A stretch of DNA of 45,064 nucleotides from DAOTZS01 sp034434335 (GCA_034434335.1 DAOTZS010000133.1:1-45064), one strand, 5' to 3'; numbered from the stretch's first letter, positions 18,118 to 27,023 are shown. Made by a program: numbers and translations. Notes: generated from the letters alone by a model not told the origin.

Positions 18118-18834
18118 TCAGGAACCGGTTGTCCCACCGAGATAAAAGCGTTCGACCTCGGGATTGGCGCTGAGTTCAGCGACCGTGCCGCTGAGCACCA
18201 CCCGACCGGTTTCCAGGAGATAGGCTCGATCGGCCACCTGCAATGCCTGGCGCGCGTTCTGCTCGACAAGCAGGATCGTTACCCCTTGGGCATGCAACTG
18301 CTGGATCACATCAAAGATTGCCTGCACCACTAGCGGAGCCAGCCCCAAGGAGGGTTCGTCCAACATCAGCAGGCGTGGCCGGGCCATTAGTGCCCGGCCA
18401 ATGGCAAGCATCTGCTGCTCTCCGCCGCTCAACGTGGCGCCACTCTGATGGAGCCGCTGTTTGAGGATGGGGAAAAGGGTAAAGACCCATTCCAGATCCC
18501 GTTGCACGCCCTGTGGATCGCGGCGACGCACCGCGCCCATGCGCAAGTTCTCCCACACCGTTAGCCCGCCAAAGATGCGCCTTCCTTCCGGGCATTGAAT
18601 GGCCCCCAGGCGCACGATCTCGTCAGCGCTTATCTTCGTCAGATCGCGGCCTTCATAGGTGATCTGGCCCCGCCGCGGCCGCAAGATCCCCGAGATGGTC
18701 ATCAGGGTAGTGGACTTGCCGGCACCATTGGCGCCCAACAGGGCAACCAATTCCCCTGGTTGCACTTCAAGGGTAATCCCCTTCAGGGCATGCACCTGGC
18801 CATAATAGACATGGACATCCTCAAGCTTCAGCAT
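18118..18834 (-). CDS. Branched-chain-type ABC transporter ATP-binding protein LivF
   Basis: Cytoplasmic ATPase subunit, 238 residues. Walker A GANGAGKST, signature LSGGEQQMLAIGRAL, Walker B LLMLDEPSLGLAPL, and the downstream VEQNARQAL switch region. The start overlaps the livG stop by 14 bases, which implies coupled translation. Together with LivG, LivH, LivM and the lipoprotein it makes a complete five-part importer. Confidence 0.94.
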   Translation of the reverse strand: MLKLEDVHVYYGQVHALKGITLEVQPGELVALLGANGAGKSTTLMTISGILRPRRGQITYEGRDLTKISADEIVRLGAIQCPEGRRIFGGLTVWENLRMGAVRRRDPQGVQRDLEWVFTLFPILKQRLHQSGATLSGGEQQMLAIGRALMARPRLLMLDEPSLGLAPLVVQAIFDVIQQLHAQGVTILLVEQNARQALQVADRAYLLETGRVVLSGTVAELSANPEVERFYLGGTTGS

Positions 18835-19651
18835 AGTGCAATGCTCTCGGAACGCTGGTCTCCGCTTTTCCCAAATAAGCCTCGATCACCCGCGGATCGT
18901 TGCGCACCTGATCGGGGGTGCCTTCCGCGATAATCTGGCCATAGCTGAGCACCTGGATGCGCTCGCACAGTTGCATTACTACCGGCATATTGTGCTCGAC
19001 GATAATGATCGTCAGGTCGTACTGGTCACGGATGTGGCGGATCAGCTGAAGCACTGCCATGCTTTCGTAGGGATTCATACCCGCTACCGGTTCGTCCAGC
19101 AGCAACAGCTTGGGGCGCAGTGCCAGGGCTCGCACGATCTCCAGGCGACGCTGATCGCCATAGGGGAGCGAAGCAGCCGGCATGTGGGCCCGATCGGCCA
19201 GGTCAAACAGAGCCAGTTGCTCCAGGGAGCGGGCTGTCAGCCGGCGCTCGCGCGAGGTAAAGGAAGGCCAGGACAGCAGGGTAGAGAAGAGATTGGCGCG
19301 ATCATGGAGCTGCTGTGCCACTTTCACGTTATCTAATACCGTCATGCTCGGAAACAAGCGTACATTCTGAAAGGTGCGACCGATCCCCAAGCGGGCTATC
19401 TGATCAGGGGTGGCATGGGTGATATCGCGTCCCAGAAAGCGGATCGTGCCGCGGGTGGGCCGCAGATAGCCGGTCAGCAAGTTGAAAACTGTGGTCTTGC
19501 CAGCACCATTAGGGCCGATAATGCCCAGGATCTCACCCTTCTGCAGGCGCAGGTGATAATTATCCACAGCTAGCAGGCCTTTGAACGCCTTGGCAAGGTT
19601 GGTTACTTCCAGCAGGCAGGTATCTTCAGTGCGTGTGGTATTATTGGCCAT
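18821..19651 (-). CDS. Branched-chain-type ABC transporter ATP-binding protein LivG
   Basis: ATPase subunit, 276 residues from ATG 19651 (AGGA upstream; an earlier in-frame start at 19672 is less likely). Walker A GPNGAGKTTVFNLLTGY, the LivG-type signature LPYGDQRRLEIVRAL, Walker B LLLLDEPVAGMNP and the C-terminal BPDxV-type tail (GTPDQVRNDPRVIEAYLG). First gene of the transporter operon, behind the promoter at 19768-19796. Confidence 0.94.
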   Translation of the reverse strand: MANNTTRTEDTCLLEVTNLAKAFKGLLAVDNYHLRLQKGEILGIIGPNGAGKTTVFNLLTGYLRPTRGTIRFLGRDITHATPDQIARLGIGRTFQNVRLFPSMTVLDNVKVAQQLHDRANLFSTLLSWPSFTSRERRLTARSLEQLALFDLADRAHMPAASLPYGDQRRLEIVRALALRPKLLLLDEPVAGMNPYESMAVLQLIRHIRDQYDLTIIIVEHNMPVVMQLCERIQVLSYGQIIAEGTPDQVRNDPRVIEAYLGKAETSVPRALHYAEA

Positions 19652-19767
19652 AATACGTTCCTGGTCGATCAAGAAGGCCCCGCAGGCGACATCGGCATCG
19701 GGATGAACGATCTGAAACGGATGGTCTGCCTGGCATCCGGCTCAGATCGGGGCGGTGAAACGGCCGG

Positions 19768-19796
19768 AGTATAGCATAACTGGCCGGCCACGTCAA
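19768..19796 (-). promoter_or_regulatory. Promoter of the liv-type operon
   Basis: TTGACG (19791-19796), a 17-nt spacer and TATACT (19768-19773), with TGC directly before the -10 box. The expected leader before livG is about 110 nt. Confidence 0.78.
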
Positions 19797-19883
19797 TGCC
19801 CCAGGTTTGGCGTTTGGCTGTGGCCCCGGCATCCAGGGAGCTTATAGGCTTCCAGTTGGGGATGGGCTTTGGGAGATAGGCCG

Positions 19884-21224
19884 CTAATACTCATAGCAGC
19901 TCCCACCGATGAACTCGCGCAGCAGTGAGTCGGGCGGGATGCTGGACTCGTCCTCCACGGCTGTGACCTCTGAAAGCATGTTGTAGACGCGCTCGGCCCG
20001 CTCAAAGGCATCGGTGCGCAGCGGGTCGCCACGATATTTCTCGACCCACTGGGCGAAGTGTGTGTACAGCCGGGCTTTCATGACAGGCAGTTCGTATGGC
20101 AGGCCGCTATTGATAATGTAATCGCTGCTGTTGGCATAGGGGATGATGTTGCGCAGCTCGCTGGCGCGCACATAGTGCCAGTGCTCGAGGGTGCGTTGAG
20201 GGTCGTAGGCCCGGTGGCGGGCATCTCGTACCATGCGCCGCATCAGCCGCAAGTCGGTCCAGCGCACGAAGTTGCCGGCCGCGTCCTTCATCTGAAGCAG
20301 AGGCTCGATGTAGATCTTGAACTTCTGCTCTTCGTCAATACCCGCCGTCATCTCTGGGAAGAGACCGTGCAGGCTGTCAATCAGGATCAGTTGACCCGGT
20401 TGGAGCTGGAGGGGAGTATGGTCGTTGTGGCGCCTGCCGGTCTTGAAGTCGTAGAAGGGGATCAGGACCTGTTCGCCGGCGATAAGGCGGCACAGATGCT
20501 CGTTGATCAGCCGCAGGTCCAGTGCCTGAGGGGTTTCGAAGTCGTAATCCCCGTATTCGTCCCTGGGGTGGAGTTCCAGGTCGAAGAAGTAGTTGTCCAC
20601 GCTCAAGGGGACCAGGCTGAGACCCATTTTGGACAGCAGGTGGGTCAGTTTGATGGTAGTGGTGGTCTTGCCCGAGGAAGAGGGGCCGGCGATGATGACG
20701 ATTTTCAGCCCATCCTTGCGTTCGCGGATCATTTCCGAGGCGGTGGTGATGTCCTCATTGTAAGCCCGATCGGCCTCATGCACGATGTCGGCAAACTCGC
20801 CCCGGGCTATGCGCTGGTTGAGCCCCGCAATGGTATGCAGGCCATGGTCTACCGCCCAGTTGAGCGATTCCCACACCTTGCGCCAGGGGATGGGGTCATC
20901 CCGCCGCGCGGAGAGCTCGGCGCGCTCACGGCGTCGGCGCGCGCGTTCCTCCCGATAGAGGATATAGGCCTTGGCGGTACGGGCGTGGCCGTTCTCGATC
21001 AGTACCTTTTCGACCAGGTCCTGGATTTCTTCAACGGTAGGGATATGATCGGCCGGCGTGGTAGCTTCCAACAGCGCGACTACCTGATCGGCCAGGCGTT
21101 CGGCAATAGAGCGATCGCGGCCGCCCACGGCCACCGCGGCCCGGTAGATGGCATTGGTAATACGGTCCTTGTTAAACGGGACCACAGCTCCGGTGCGTTT
21201 GACGACATGGGTGATCTTTGCCAT
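19884..21224 (-). CDS. ATP-cone/uridine-kinase-family fusion protein
   Basis: 446 residues. Residues 1-92 form an ATP-cone, the nucleotide-sensing domain known from ribonucleotide reductases and NrdR (VVKRTGAVVPFNKDRI, KVLIENGHARTAKAYILYREER). After a basic, Arg-rich linker comes a P-loop kinase of the uridine kinase/phosphoribulokinase type: Walker A GPSSSGKTT at about 180-188, SVDNYFFD, RDEYGDYDFETPQALD. The C-terminus ends LLREFIGGSCYEY, which is close to the end of the second kinase fusion at 28281-30104. A nucleoside or related small molecule is the likely substrate; allosteric control by ATP/dATP is an inference from the cone domain. Single gene behind its own promoter. Confidence 0.85.
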   Translation of the reverse strand: MAKITHVVKRTGAVVPFNKDRITNAIYRAAVAVGGRDRSIAERLADQVVALLEATTPADHIPTVEEIQDLVEKVLIENGHARTAKAYILYREERARRRRERAELSARRDDPIPWRKVWESLNWAVDHGLHTIAGLNQRIARGEFADIVHEADRAYNEDITTASEMIRERKDGLKIVIIAGPSSSGKTTTTIKLTHLLSKMGLSLVPLSVDNYFFDLELHPRDEYGDYDFETPQALDLRLINEHLCRLIAGEQVLIPFYDFKTGRRHNDHTPLQLQPGQLILIDSLHGLFPEMTAGIDEEQKFKIYIEPLLQMKDAAGNFVRWTDLRLMRRMVRDARHRAYDPQRTLEHWHYVRASELRNIIPYANSSDYIINSGLPYELPVMKARLYTHFAQWVEKYRGDPLRTDAFERAERVYNMLSEVTAVEDESSIPPDSLLREFIGGSCYEY

Positions 21225-21279
21225 ACTCCCCCTTGCGGCCGGCCTGCATCTGGCTCTGTGCTACGAAAGGCACTGACGA

Positions 21280-21308
21280 AGTATATGGAACATGCTGGCG
21301 CCTGTCAA
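21280..21308 (-). promoter_or_regulatory. Promoter of the ATP-cone kinase gene
   Basis: Near-consensus TTGACA (21303-21308), a 17-nt spacer and TATACT (21280-21285) on the minus strand, about 50 nt before the start codon. Confidence 0.82.
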
Positions 21309-21363
21309 ACGCCCCAGAGCCGGACGCATGGGGAGCAGGGCCCAACGGCTAAAGTCTAGACGC

Positions 21364-21394
21364 GGGTGGGCGACGGCAGTGCCGTCGCCCACCC
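21364..21394. repeat. 31-bp perfect palindrome
   Basis: 15-bp arms (GGGTGGGCGACGGCA and complement) around a single G. It lies upstream of the kinase promoter in a gene-free stretch (21225-21865) that also holds the family-3 element and what looks like a decayed fragment of that family (about 21495-21545). Confidence 0.8.
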
Positions 21395-21556
21395 CGGCAG
21401 TGCCCTTGCCTGCCCACCCTCTTCTGGGGCTCGCAATGACCAGCAACACCCTATAGGAGGACTACCAACCCACTGCGAGGAAAAATACCCACCCTTGTGA
21501 GGGGAGCCAGGGGTGCGGGTCAATCCGCACAGTGTAGAAACCCCCTTAACTCGACA

Positions 21557-21798
21557 CTAGTGCCGTGTTAAGCTAGATTCTGGCATTTTGCAGTCAGTGC
21601 GTTACCCCTCTCACCCCCTTTCCCCCGCTCTCCCCTCCCAGGGGAGAGCGGGGGAAATCCCAAGTGTGGGGGTTTCTGGGGCGGCGAAGCCGCCCCAGAA
21701 ACCCCCTTAATACCGATCTCCCCGCCCCCTGATAGGGGGCGGGGCCGGGGGTGGGGGTCAATCCGGAAAGTGTAGAATCCAGCTTTACAAAGCACTAG
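21557..21798. mobile_element. MITE-like three-hairpin element, family 3
   Basis: 242 bp with imperfect 25-bp inverted ends (21557-21581 and 21774-21798, both starting CTAGTGC and reaching GATTCT inside). The body is three consecutive hairpins: a CCCCGCTCTCCCCT-type stem, a long central palindrome with core GGCGGCGAAGCCGCC, and a CCGCCCCCTGATAGGGGGCGG stem-like block. No reading frame. It ends 43 bases before the MFS promoter -10 box. Confidence 0.75.
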
Positions 21799-21840
21799 AC
21801 ATGAGCCTCCTTACATTTCAAGTGGCAGGCTCATCCATGA

Positions 21841-21846
21841 TATACT
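21841..21846 (+). promoter_or_regulatory. Possible -10 box of the MFS gene
   Basis: TATACT 20 bases before the ATG at 21866, with no convincing -35 box at 17 nt and no Shine-Dalgarno, so the mRNA may have a very short leader. Weak call. Confidence 0.35.
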
Positions 21847-21865
21847 GTACCCGGTTATAGTCATC

Positions 21866-23260
21866 ATGCATGGGCCTAAACTTCCGTCCCTGATCCGATC
21901 ATTGGCCGATTTTTGCGCAGCTAGAGCACACGGCGCTGCTGCTTTCCACAGGGCAACTCGCGACCCTGAGCAACCAGCCTTTGTGCCTTCTGCTCAAGCT
22001 GGGTTGTCGCGCAATAGCTATCACCAGGCTCCACTGCAACAGATCCTTTTTCGCCCCATCTCCCCGGAGCAGGTCAACCAGCGCAATGTGTTGATTGATG
22101 CCATAGGGGTGGGGATCACGGCCGGGGTGGGCAGTTTCCTGGCTGTTTTCCTGGTGCGGCTGGGGGCATCCAACTTCCTGGTTGGGCTGTTGACGGCCAT
22201 GCCCTCTCTGACAGGGATGGTACTGGCCATCCCGGTGGGTGAATTCCTGGCCCGCCGGCGCAACATTGTGCCCTGGTTTGCCGGTGCTCGGTTCCTGGTG
22301 CTCTCCTGCTACGTGCTCACAGGCCTGGTGCCGTTCCTGGTCCATGACCACCGGCCCGAGGCGATCATCCTGATCTGGGCGGCTGCCACCCTGCCGCAAA
22401 CGGTGGTTTCGGTGGCGTTCACGGTAGTCATGGGGCGGGTAGGCGGCCCGGGCGGGCGCCTGACCCTGATCAGTTGGCGCTGGTCCACCTTGGGACTGAC
22501 CAATGCTCTGACGGTGGCGTTGGTAGGCCAGGTGTTGAAGCTATATGAGTTCCCGCTGAATTACCAGGTGGTGTTCATTGGTTCGGCCATCGGGGCGGTG
22601 ATCAGCCTGGTTTTCTCCAGCAGCATCAGGCTGCCGCCGTCTCAAGAACCTCTCTCTCAGGAGTCTTTGTGGCAGGGGTTGCGTCAGCACGGCAGGTCCC
22701 TGCGTGCCAACCGCCCATTTGTGCGCTTTGCCATCAGCCAGCTTGTGTACCGTTGGGGGCTGGCCCTGGCGGCACCGCTTTTCCCCATCTACTGGGTACG
22801 CAATGTTGGCGCCTCGGATACGGCGATCAGTGCCATCAATGGTGTGCAGACGATCATCACCATGGTGGCCTATTTTCTTTGGACACGCGCATCGCAGCAA
22901 CGAGGAGTGCGGTGGGTATTGCTGGTCACCACCATGGGACTGAGTTTCTACCCCTTGCTGACCGCGCTCACCCACCGGGTGGAATTGCTGGTGATATGGG
23001 CTGGCATGGCAGGGTTGTTTGCGGCAGGGGTCGACCTGGTGTTTTTCGATGTCGCATTGCGTACCTGCCCGGCAGAGCAGCAGCCGGCTTATATCGGCAT
23101 CTATCAGACCACCGTCTATATCGCTACTTTTCTGGGTCCCCTTGTTGGCTCAACCCTGGCCGACACCTTCGGCATCGTGCCCGCGCTGATAGTGGGGTCA
23201 GCGCTGCGCCTGGCCGGCTTTGGGTTGATGGCCGGCCTGGGCGTGGGCCAGGCGCACTGA
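21866..23260 (+). CDS. MFS transporter
   Basis: Major facilitator with about 12 membrane segments in 464 residues. The first 70 residues are hydrophilic and may include false start sequence; a later start is possible but none has a clear ribosome site. Typical features: the loop after segment 2 (PVGEFLARRRNIVPW), a central cytoplasmic loop near residues 250-280, and FLGPLVGSTLADTFG in the C-terminal half. Substrate cannot be assigned; the closest look is to sugar/drug-type MFS of unknown function. Single gene, convergent with metW with only 13 bases between stops. Confidence 0.82.
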   Translation: MHGPKLPSLIRSLADFCAARAHGAAAFHRATRDPEQPAFVPSAQAGLSRNSYHQAPLQQILFRPISPEQVNQRNVLIDAIGVGITAGVGSFLAVFLVRLGASNFLVGLLTAMPSLTGMVLAIPVGEFLARRRNIVPWFAGARFLVLSCYVLTGLVPFLVHDHRPEAIILIWAAATLPQTVVSVAFTVVMGRVGGPGGRLTLISWRWSTLGLTNALTVALVGQVLKLYEFPLNYQVVFIGSAIGAVISLVFSSSIRLPPSQEPLSQESLWQGLRQHGRSLRANRPFVRFAISQLVYRWGLALAAPLFPIYWVRNVGASDTAISAINGVQTIITMVAYFLWTRASQQRGVRWVLLVTTMGLSFYPLLTALTHRVELLVIWAGMAGLFAAGVDLVFFDVALRTCPAEQQPAYIGIYQTTVYIATFLGPLVGSTLADTFGIVPALIVGSALRLAGFGLMAGLGVGQAH

Positions 23261-23273
23261 GAGGGCAGGGTGG

Positions 23274-23882
23274 TCACCCCGTGGGTGCGCTCTTTTCCAG
23301 CACAAACACCCCTGTGGTGGAAAGCAGGTTGGTGAACTTGATGATATGCACACGCCGGCCGTTGGTGAGGTAGGCCTGGCGGGCAATGTGGATGCCGGTC
23401 TGGCGACAGAACTGGGCAAAGTCGGTGATGGTGAAAGCCTGCCAGCGCGGCTTCTCGTACCAGGGCTGGGGGAGGTCAGGTGCTCTGGGGATGCGGCCGG
23501 TGAAGAGGAGCTCCAGCCGACAGCGCCAGTAGCCCCAGTTGGGAAAGCTCACAATGGCGCGTTCTCCCACCCGCAGCATTTCGCGCAGGATCATGGCCGG
23601 GTCGTCGAGGAAGGGCAGAGTCTGGCTCAATACGACGTAGTCGAAGCTGCGGTCAGGATAGTCCCCCAGCCCCTCCTGAAGATCTCCCTGCCGCACGCTG
23701 AGCCCGCGGCGCACGCAGGCCAGCACGCCTGTCTCGCTTAACTCGATCCCCCTTCCTTTGACCCCTTTCTGGTGCACCAGATAGTCCAGCAGTGCGCCAT
23801 CGCCGCAGCCCAGGTCCAGCACCCGACAGCCATCCGGGATGAAACTGGCGATGATTTGCAGGTCGGGGCGCAGCTCGGTCAT
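23274..23882 (-). CDS. metW: Methionine biosynthesis protein MetW
   Basis: SAM-dependent-methyltransferase-fold protein that works with MetX in homoserine acylation for methionine synthesis. 202 residues from ATG 23882; a TTG at 23930 would add 16. Motif I is VLDLGCGDGALLDYL, followed by the MetW-typical GIELSETGVLACVRRGLSVRQGDL, LSQTLPFLDDPAMILREMLRV and SFPNWGYWRCRL. It lies downstream of metX, the usual arrangement, and is separated from it by 190 bases with only minor hairpins. Confidence 0.94.
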   Translation of the reverse strand: MTELRPDLQIIASFIPDGCRVLDLGCGDGALLDYLVHQKGVKGRGIELSETGVLACVRRGLSVRQGDLQEGLGDYPDRSFDYVVLSQTLPFLDDPAMILREMLRVGERAIVSFPNWGYWRCRLELLFTGRIPRAPDLPQPWYEKPRWQAFTITDFAQFCRQTGIHIARQAYLTNGRRVHIIKFTNLLSTTGVFVLEKSAPTG

Positions 23883-24072
23883 TCTGCCCCGTGGGCTCTG
23901 ATGAGCGGGTTTCTGTCGTCGGATCAGCAAAGCCTCTCTCCAAACTGCCCAGAGCTTCAGTTCTGGGCTAAGATAGCAAAGCCCTACGGGCTAATTCCGA
24001 TCCCGACGGGGCCTTGCTCTCTCAGCGCGGGGGTTCAGCCCCATCCCTCTGCATGCGCCTTGGCAGCAGCCT

Positions 24073-25212
24073 TCAGGCGATGCCCTCCTCGGCGGCCAGG
24101 CGATCCATGAAGCTGCTGATCAGCTTCGTCATCGTCTCCACCTCGAGCAGGAACGCGTCGTGCCCCCACGTGCTTTCGATGTCGAGATAGGTCACGTCAG
24201 CGCCCACGGCGGTGAGGGCCGAGACCAGCTCTTTGCTATGATAAGAGGGGTAGAGCCAATCGCTGGTGAAACTGACTACCAGGAACTTGATATGGGCTGA
24301 GTTGGCAAACGCCGCTGCCAGGCCGTTGGGCACGCTCAGGTCGAAGTAGTCCATGGCCTTGGTGATGTAGAGATAGCTATTGGCATCGAAGCGCTGGGTG
24401 AAGGCCTGGCCCTTATACTTCAGATAGCTCTCCACCTGGAATTCGGTGGCGAAGTCGTAGCCATAGCGTTCCCGGTCCTGGAGGCGGCGGCCGAATTTCT
24501 GGTGCATGGACTGATCGCTGAGGTAGGTGATATGGCCGATCATGCGTGCCACGGCCAAGCCGGCATCGGGGCGCCGGCCGTTTTCATAGTAATCGCCGCC
24601 CTGCCAGTTGGGGTCGGCATAGATCGCCTGACGGCCCACCTCGCTGAAGGCGATCAGCATGGGGCTGGTGCGGGCAGTGGTGGCCAGCGGGATGGCCGCT
24701 TTCACCCGCTGGGGATGGTGGGCTGCCCACTCGAGGGCCTGCATCCCTCCCATCGAGCCGCCGGCCACACAGAGCAACTTTTCAATGCCCAGGTGATCTA
24801 TCAGGGCAACCTGGGCGCGCACCATATCGCCGATGGTCACCACTGGAAAACGCAGCCCATACGGTTTGCCGGTAGCTGGGTTGATGCTGCTCGGCCCGCT
24901 GGAACCGTAACAGCTCCCCAGCACATTGCTGCAGATCACGAAGAAGCGGTCAGTGTCAAATGCCTTGCCTGGCCCGATGCAGTCGTCCCACCAGCCAAGC
25001 TTGCCGTTAGCATCATAGCCGGCCGCGTGCGCGCCGCCGCTCAGCGCATGAAGGATCAGCACCGCGTTGGAACGCTCGCGGTTCAACCGGCCGTAGGTCT
25101 CATAGGCCAGGGTAACCGGGCTCAACGTTGCGCCGCTCTCCAGCACAAAAGGCTGATCTTGGGCGAAGGTATAATATTGCGTCTGCACGATGCCCAGTCC
25201 ATGCTCTGCCAT
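24073..25212 (-). CDS. metX: Homoserine O-acetyltransferase
   Basis: Activates homoserine for methionine synthesis by O-acylation (acetyl- or succinyl-CoA; annotated type is acetyl). Alpha/beta-hydrolase fold, 379 residues from ATG 25212, preceded by GGGGGGAGG. Contains NVLGSCYGSSGPSSINP, the nucleophile elbow GGSMGGMQALEW (Ser153) and the catalytic His in STWGHDAFLLE. Lies between metY and metW on the same strand; the 307-base gap to metY is filled by a repeat element. Confidence 0.95.
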   Translation of the reverse strand: MAEHGLGIVQTQYYTFAQDQPFVLESGATLSPVTLAYETYGRLNRERSNAVLILHALSGGAHAAGYDANGKLGWWDDCIGPGKAFDTDRFFVICSNVLGSCYGSSGPSSINPATGKPYGLRFPVVTIGDMVRAQVALIDHLGIEKLLCVAGGSMGGMQALEWAAHHPQRVKAAIPLATTARTSPMLIAFSEVGRQAIYADPNWQGGDYYENGRRPDAGLAVARMIGHITYLSDQSMHQKFGRRLQDRERYGYDFATEFQVESYLKYKGQAFTQRFDANSYLYITKAMDYFDLSVPNGLAAAFANSAHIKFLVVSFTSDWLYPSYHSKELVSALTAVGADVTYLDIESTWGHDAFLLEVETMTKLISSFMDRLAAEEGIA

Positions 25213-25264
25213 AGTCCTCCCCCCAATCAGGGCTTTCACTGTGATTAGACGCAACTCACAATAT

Positions 25265-25500
25265 ATGCTTTCTGTCTCCCTGGGCCTTCACTGCCCCTCA
25301 CCCCCTCTACCCCTCGGGACGTGGCCCTTGGCCTGCGGCCATGGGAGAAGGAAGAATAAACAAGAGAGGTTTTTGTGACGGCGGCCAAGGGCCACCGTCA
25401 CAAAAACCCTTTTCTCCTCCTCTCCTCTCCTGCCGCCAAAGGCGAGCGGGAGAGGAGAGGGGGCAGAGGGAGAGGTAAGGGCCTTGAGCGGCAGCTTTAG
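25265..25500. mobile_element. MITE-like three-hairpin element, family 4 copy 1 (metY-metX junction)
   Basis: About 235 bp in the metY-metX junction, in opposite orientation to the copy at 39401-39645. The body is three hairpins; the central one has arms of the type GGTTTTTGTGACGGYGGCC. Outer ends carry CTTTCTG and GGCCTTCACTGCCCCTCACC-type sequence. Boundaries are judged by alignment of the two copies. No coding capacity. Confidence 0.75.
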
Positions 25501-25519
25501 GGCCCCACCCCAACCCCCG

Positions 25520-26809
25520 TCACCCTCGCGTCGCTGCGGCCAGGGCCTGGTCCAGGTCCCACAGGATATCTTCAATATCCTCAATGCCGATGCTCAGGCG
25601 AATGAAATCGGGGGTTACCCCAGCGATGCGCAACTCCTCCTCGCTAAGCTGACTGTGTGTGGTGCTGGCGGGGTGGATGGCCAGGCTCTTGGCGTCGCCC
25701 ACATTGGCCAGGTGGCTGAACAGGCGCAGGCTTTCAATGAACTTACGGCCGGCTGCCACTCCGCCCTTGATGCCGAAACCCAGGACAGCGCCTGCCCCTT
25801 TGGGCAGGTATTTCTTAGCGCGCGCGTGATCTGGGTGGCTCGGCAGGCCGGGATAGGTCACCCAACTCACAGCCGGATGGGCCTCCAAGAACTCGGCCAC
25901 CCGCTGCGCGTTGGCCACGTGCCGCTCCATGCGCAGGCTGAGGGTTTCGATCCCCTGCAGGGTCAGCCAGCTATTGAAGGGGGCCTGGCAGGCCCCCACA
26001 TCGCGCAGGATCTGCACCCGCGCCTTGATGATAAAGGCGGCTGGCCCCAGGTCGGCATAGACCAGGCCGTGATAGGAGGGGTCGGGTGTGGTGAAGTTGG
26101 GGAAACGGCCGCTGGTCCAGTCGAAGTTGCCGCCGTCCACAATGATCCCACCAATGGTGGTACCGTGGCCGCCCAGGAACTTGGTGGTGCTATGGACGAC
26201 GATATTTGCCCCCCACTCGAAAGGCCGACAGAGGTAGGGGGTGGCAAAGGTGTTGTCAATCATCAGTGGGATGCGCGCCTCGCGCGCGATAGCCGCCACC
26301 TCCTCGAAAGGGAAGACGCTGATGTCAGGGTTCCCCAAGGTCTCGCCATAGAGGATCTTCGTGTTGGGCCGGATCGCGCGGCGGAAGGATGTGGGGTCAC
26401 TGGGATCCACGAAGGTAACCTCGATGCCGAGGCGGGGAAAGGTGTAATTGAATTGGTTGAAGGTGCCTCCGTAAAGCCGGCTGCTGCTGACGATATGGTC
26501 ACCTGCCCCGCACAGGGTCAGGATCGCCATCGTCTGAGCTGCGTGTCCACTGCTGGCTGCCAGCGCGCCCACCCCGCCTTCCAGGCTGGCCATGCGCTGC
26601 TCGAGGACATCGCTGGTAGGATTCATGATGCGGGTGTAGATGTTGCCGGCCTCTTTCAGGGCGAAGAGGTTGGCGGCGTGCTCTGTATCCCGGAACTGGT
26701 AGCTGGTGGTCTGGTAGATCGGCACGGCCCGGCTGCCAGTGGTAGGATCAGGCCGCTGGCCGGCATGGAGCTGTCGAGTGGTGAAACCGAAAACGCGTTC
26801 GCTGGACAT
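25520..26809 (-). CDS. metY: O-acetylhomoserine sulfhydrylase (PLP enzyme)
   Basis: Makes homocysteine from O-acetylhomoserine and sulfide. 429-residue Cys/Met-metabolism PLP enzyme: GFTTRQLHAGQRPDPTTGSR at the N-terminus, SSGHAAQTMAILTL (PLP phosphate), ETLGNPDISVFPFE, DNTFATPYLCRPFEWGA and the PLP lysine in VVHSTTKFLGGHGTT. Length matches MetY rather than the shorter cystathionine synthases. First gene of the operon with metX and metW, and preceded by a SAM-I riboswitch. Confidence 0.95.
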   Translation of the reverse strand: MSSERVFGFTTRQLHAGQRPDPTTGSRAVPIYQTTSYQFRDTEHAANLFALKEAGNIYTRIMNPTSDVLEQRMASLEGGVGALAASSGHAAQTMAILTLCGAGDHIVSSSRLYGGTFNQFNYTFPRLGIEVTFVDPSDPTSFRRAIRPNTKILYGETLGNPDISVFPFEEVAAIAREARIPLMIDNTFATPYLCRPFEWGANIVVHSTTKFLGGHGTTIGGIIVDGGNFDWTSGRFPNFTTPDPSYHGLVYADLGPAAFIIKARVQILRDVGACQAPFNSWLTLQGIETLSLRMERHVANAQRVAEFLEAHPAVSWVTYPGLPSHPDHARAKKYLPKGAGAVLGFGIKGGVAAGRKFIESLRLFSHLANVGDAKSLAIHPASTTHSQLSEEELRIAGVTPDFIRLSIGIEDIEDILWDLDQALAAATRG

Positions 26810-26853
26810 GATGGCCTGGGTTCTCCTTCCCGGAATTGGTCACTGGAAAATTA

Positions 26854-26884
26854 ACGCCCTCTCCACGTCTGGGTGAGAGGGCGT
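26854..26884 (-). promoter_or_regulatory. Second hairpin in the metY leader
   Basis: Stem of ACGCCCTCTC (26854-26863) with GAGAGGGCGT (26875-26884), 11-nt loop, followed on the minus strand by TTAATTTT. It lies between the riboswitch terminator and the metY start and could be a second attenuator or a processing hairpin. Confidence 0.55.
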
Positions 26885-26925
26885 CTGCGTTTGGGCTGGC
26901 AGAGTATTCGTCTGCGAAGACGACA

Positions 26926-27002
26926 AAATAAAAAAATCCCCAATCTGGCGACTCCGCCCGGATTATCTGGCATCTGAGCCCAGATAACCCGCGACTGGGG
27001 AT
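26926..27002 (-). terminator. Expression-platform terminator of the SAM-I riboswitch
   Basis: Long stem starting ATCCCCA (minus strand, from 27002) and closing TTGGGGAT, with an inner GGTTATCTGG/CCAGATAATCC stem, followed by a seven-U tract. Lies directly after the aptamer. Confidence 0.85.
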
Positions 27003-27023
27003 GAGCAGCTCTGACTCACCTCC

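Noticed and set aside
18108..18269. N-terminal extension of livH
   Set aside because: It lies within livF in another frame and is Arg-rich; the permease begins at ATG 18107.
20058..21359. Long plus-strand open frame (433 codons) antisense to the ATP-cone kinase
   Set aside because: No recognisable domain, composition typical of the complement of a GC-rich gene, while the minus strand carries clear kinase motifs.
25484..26854. 456-codon plus-strand frame antisense to metY
   Set aside because: Shadow of a GC-rich coding sequence; the PLP-enzyme motifs are on the minus strand.
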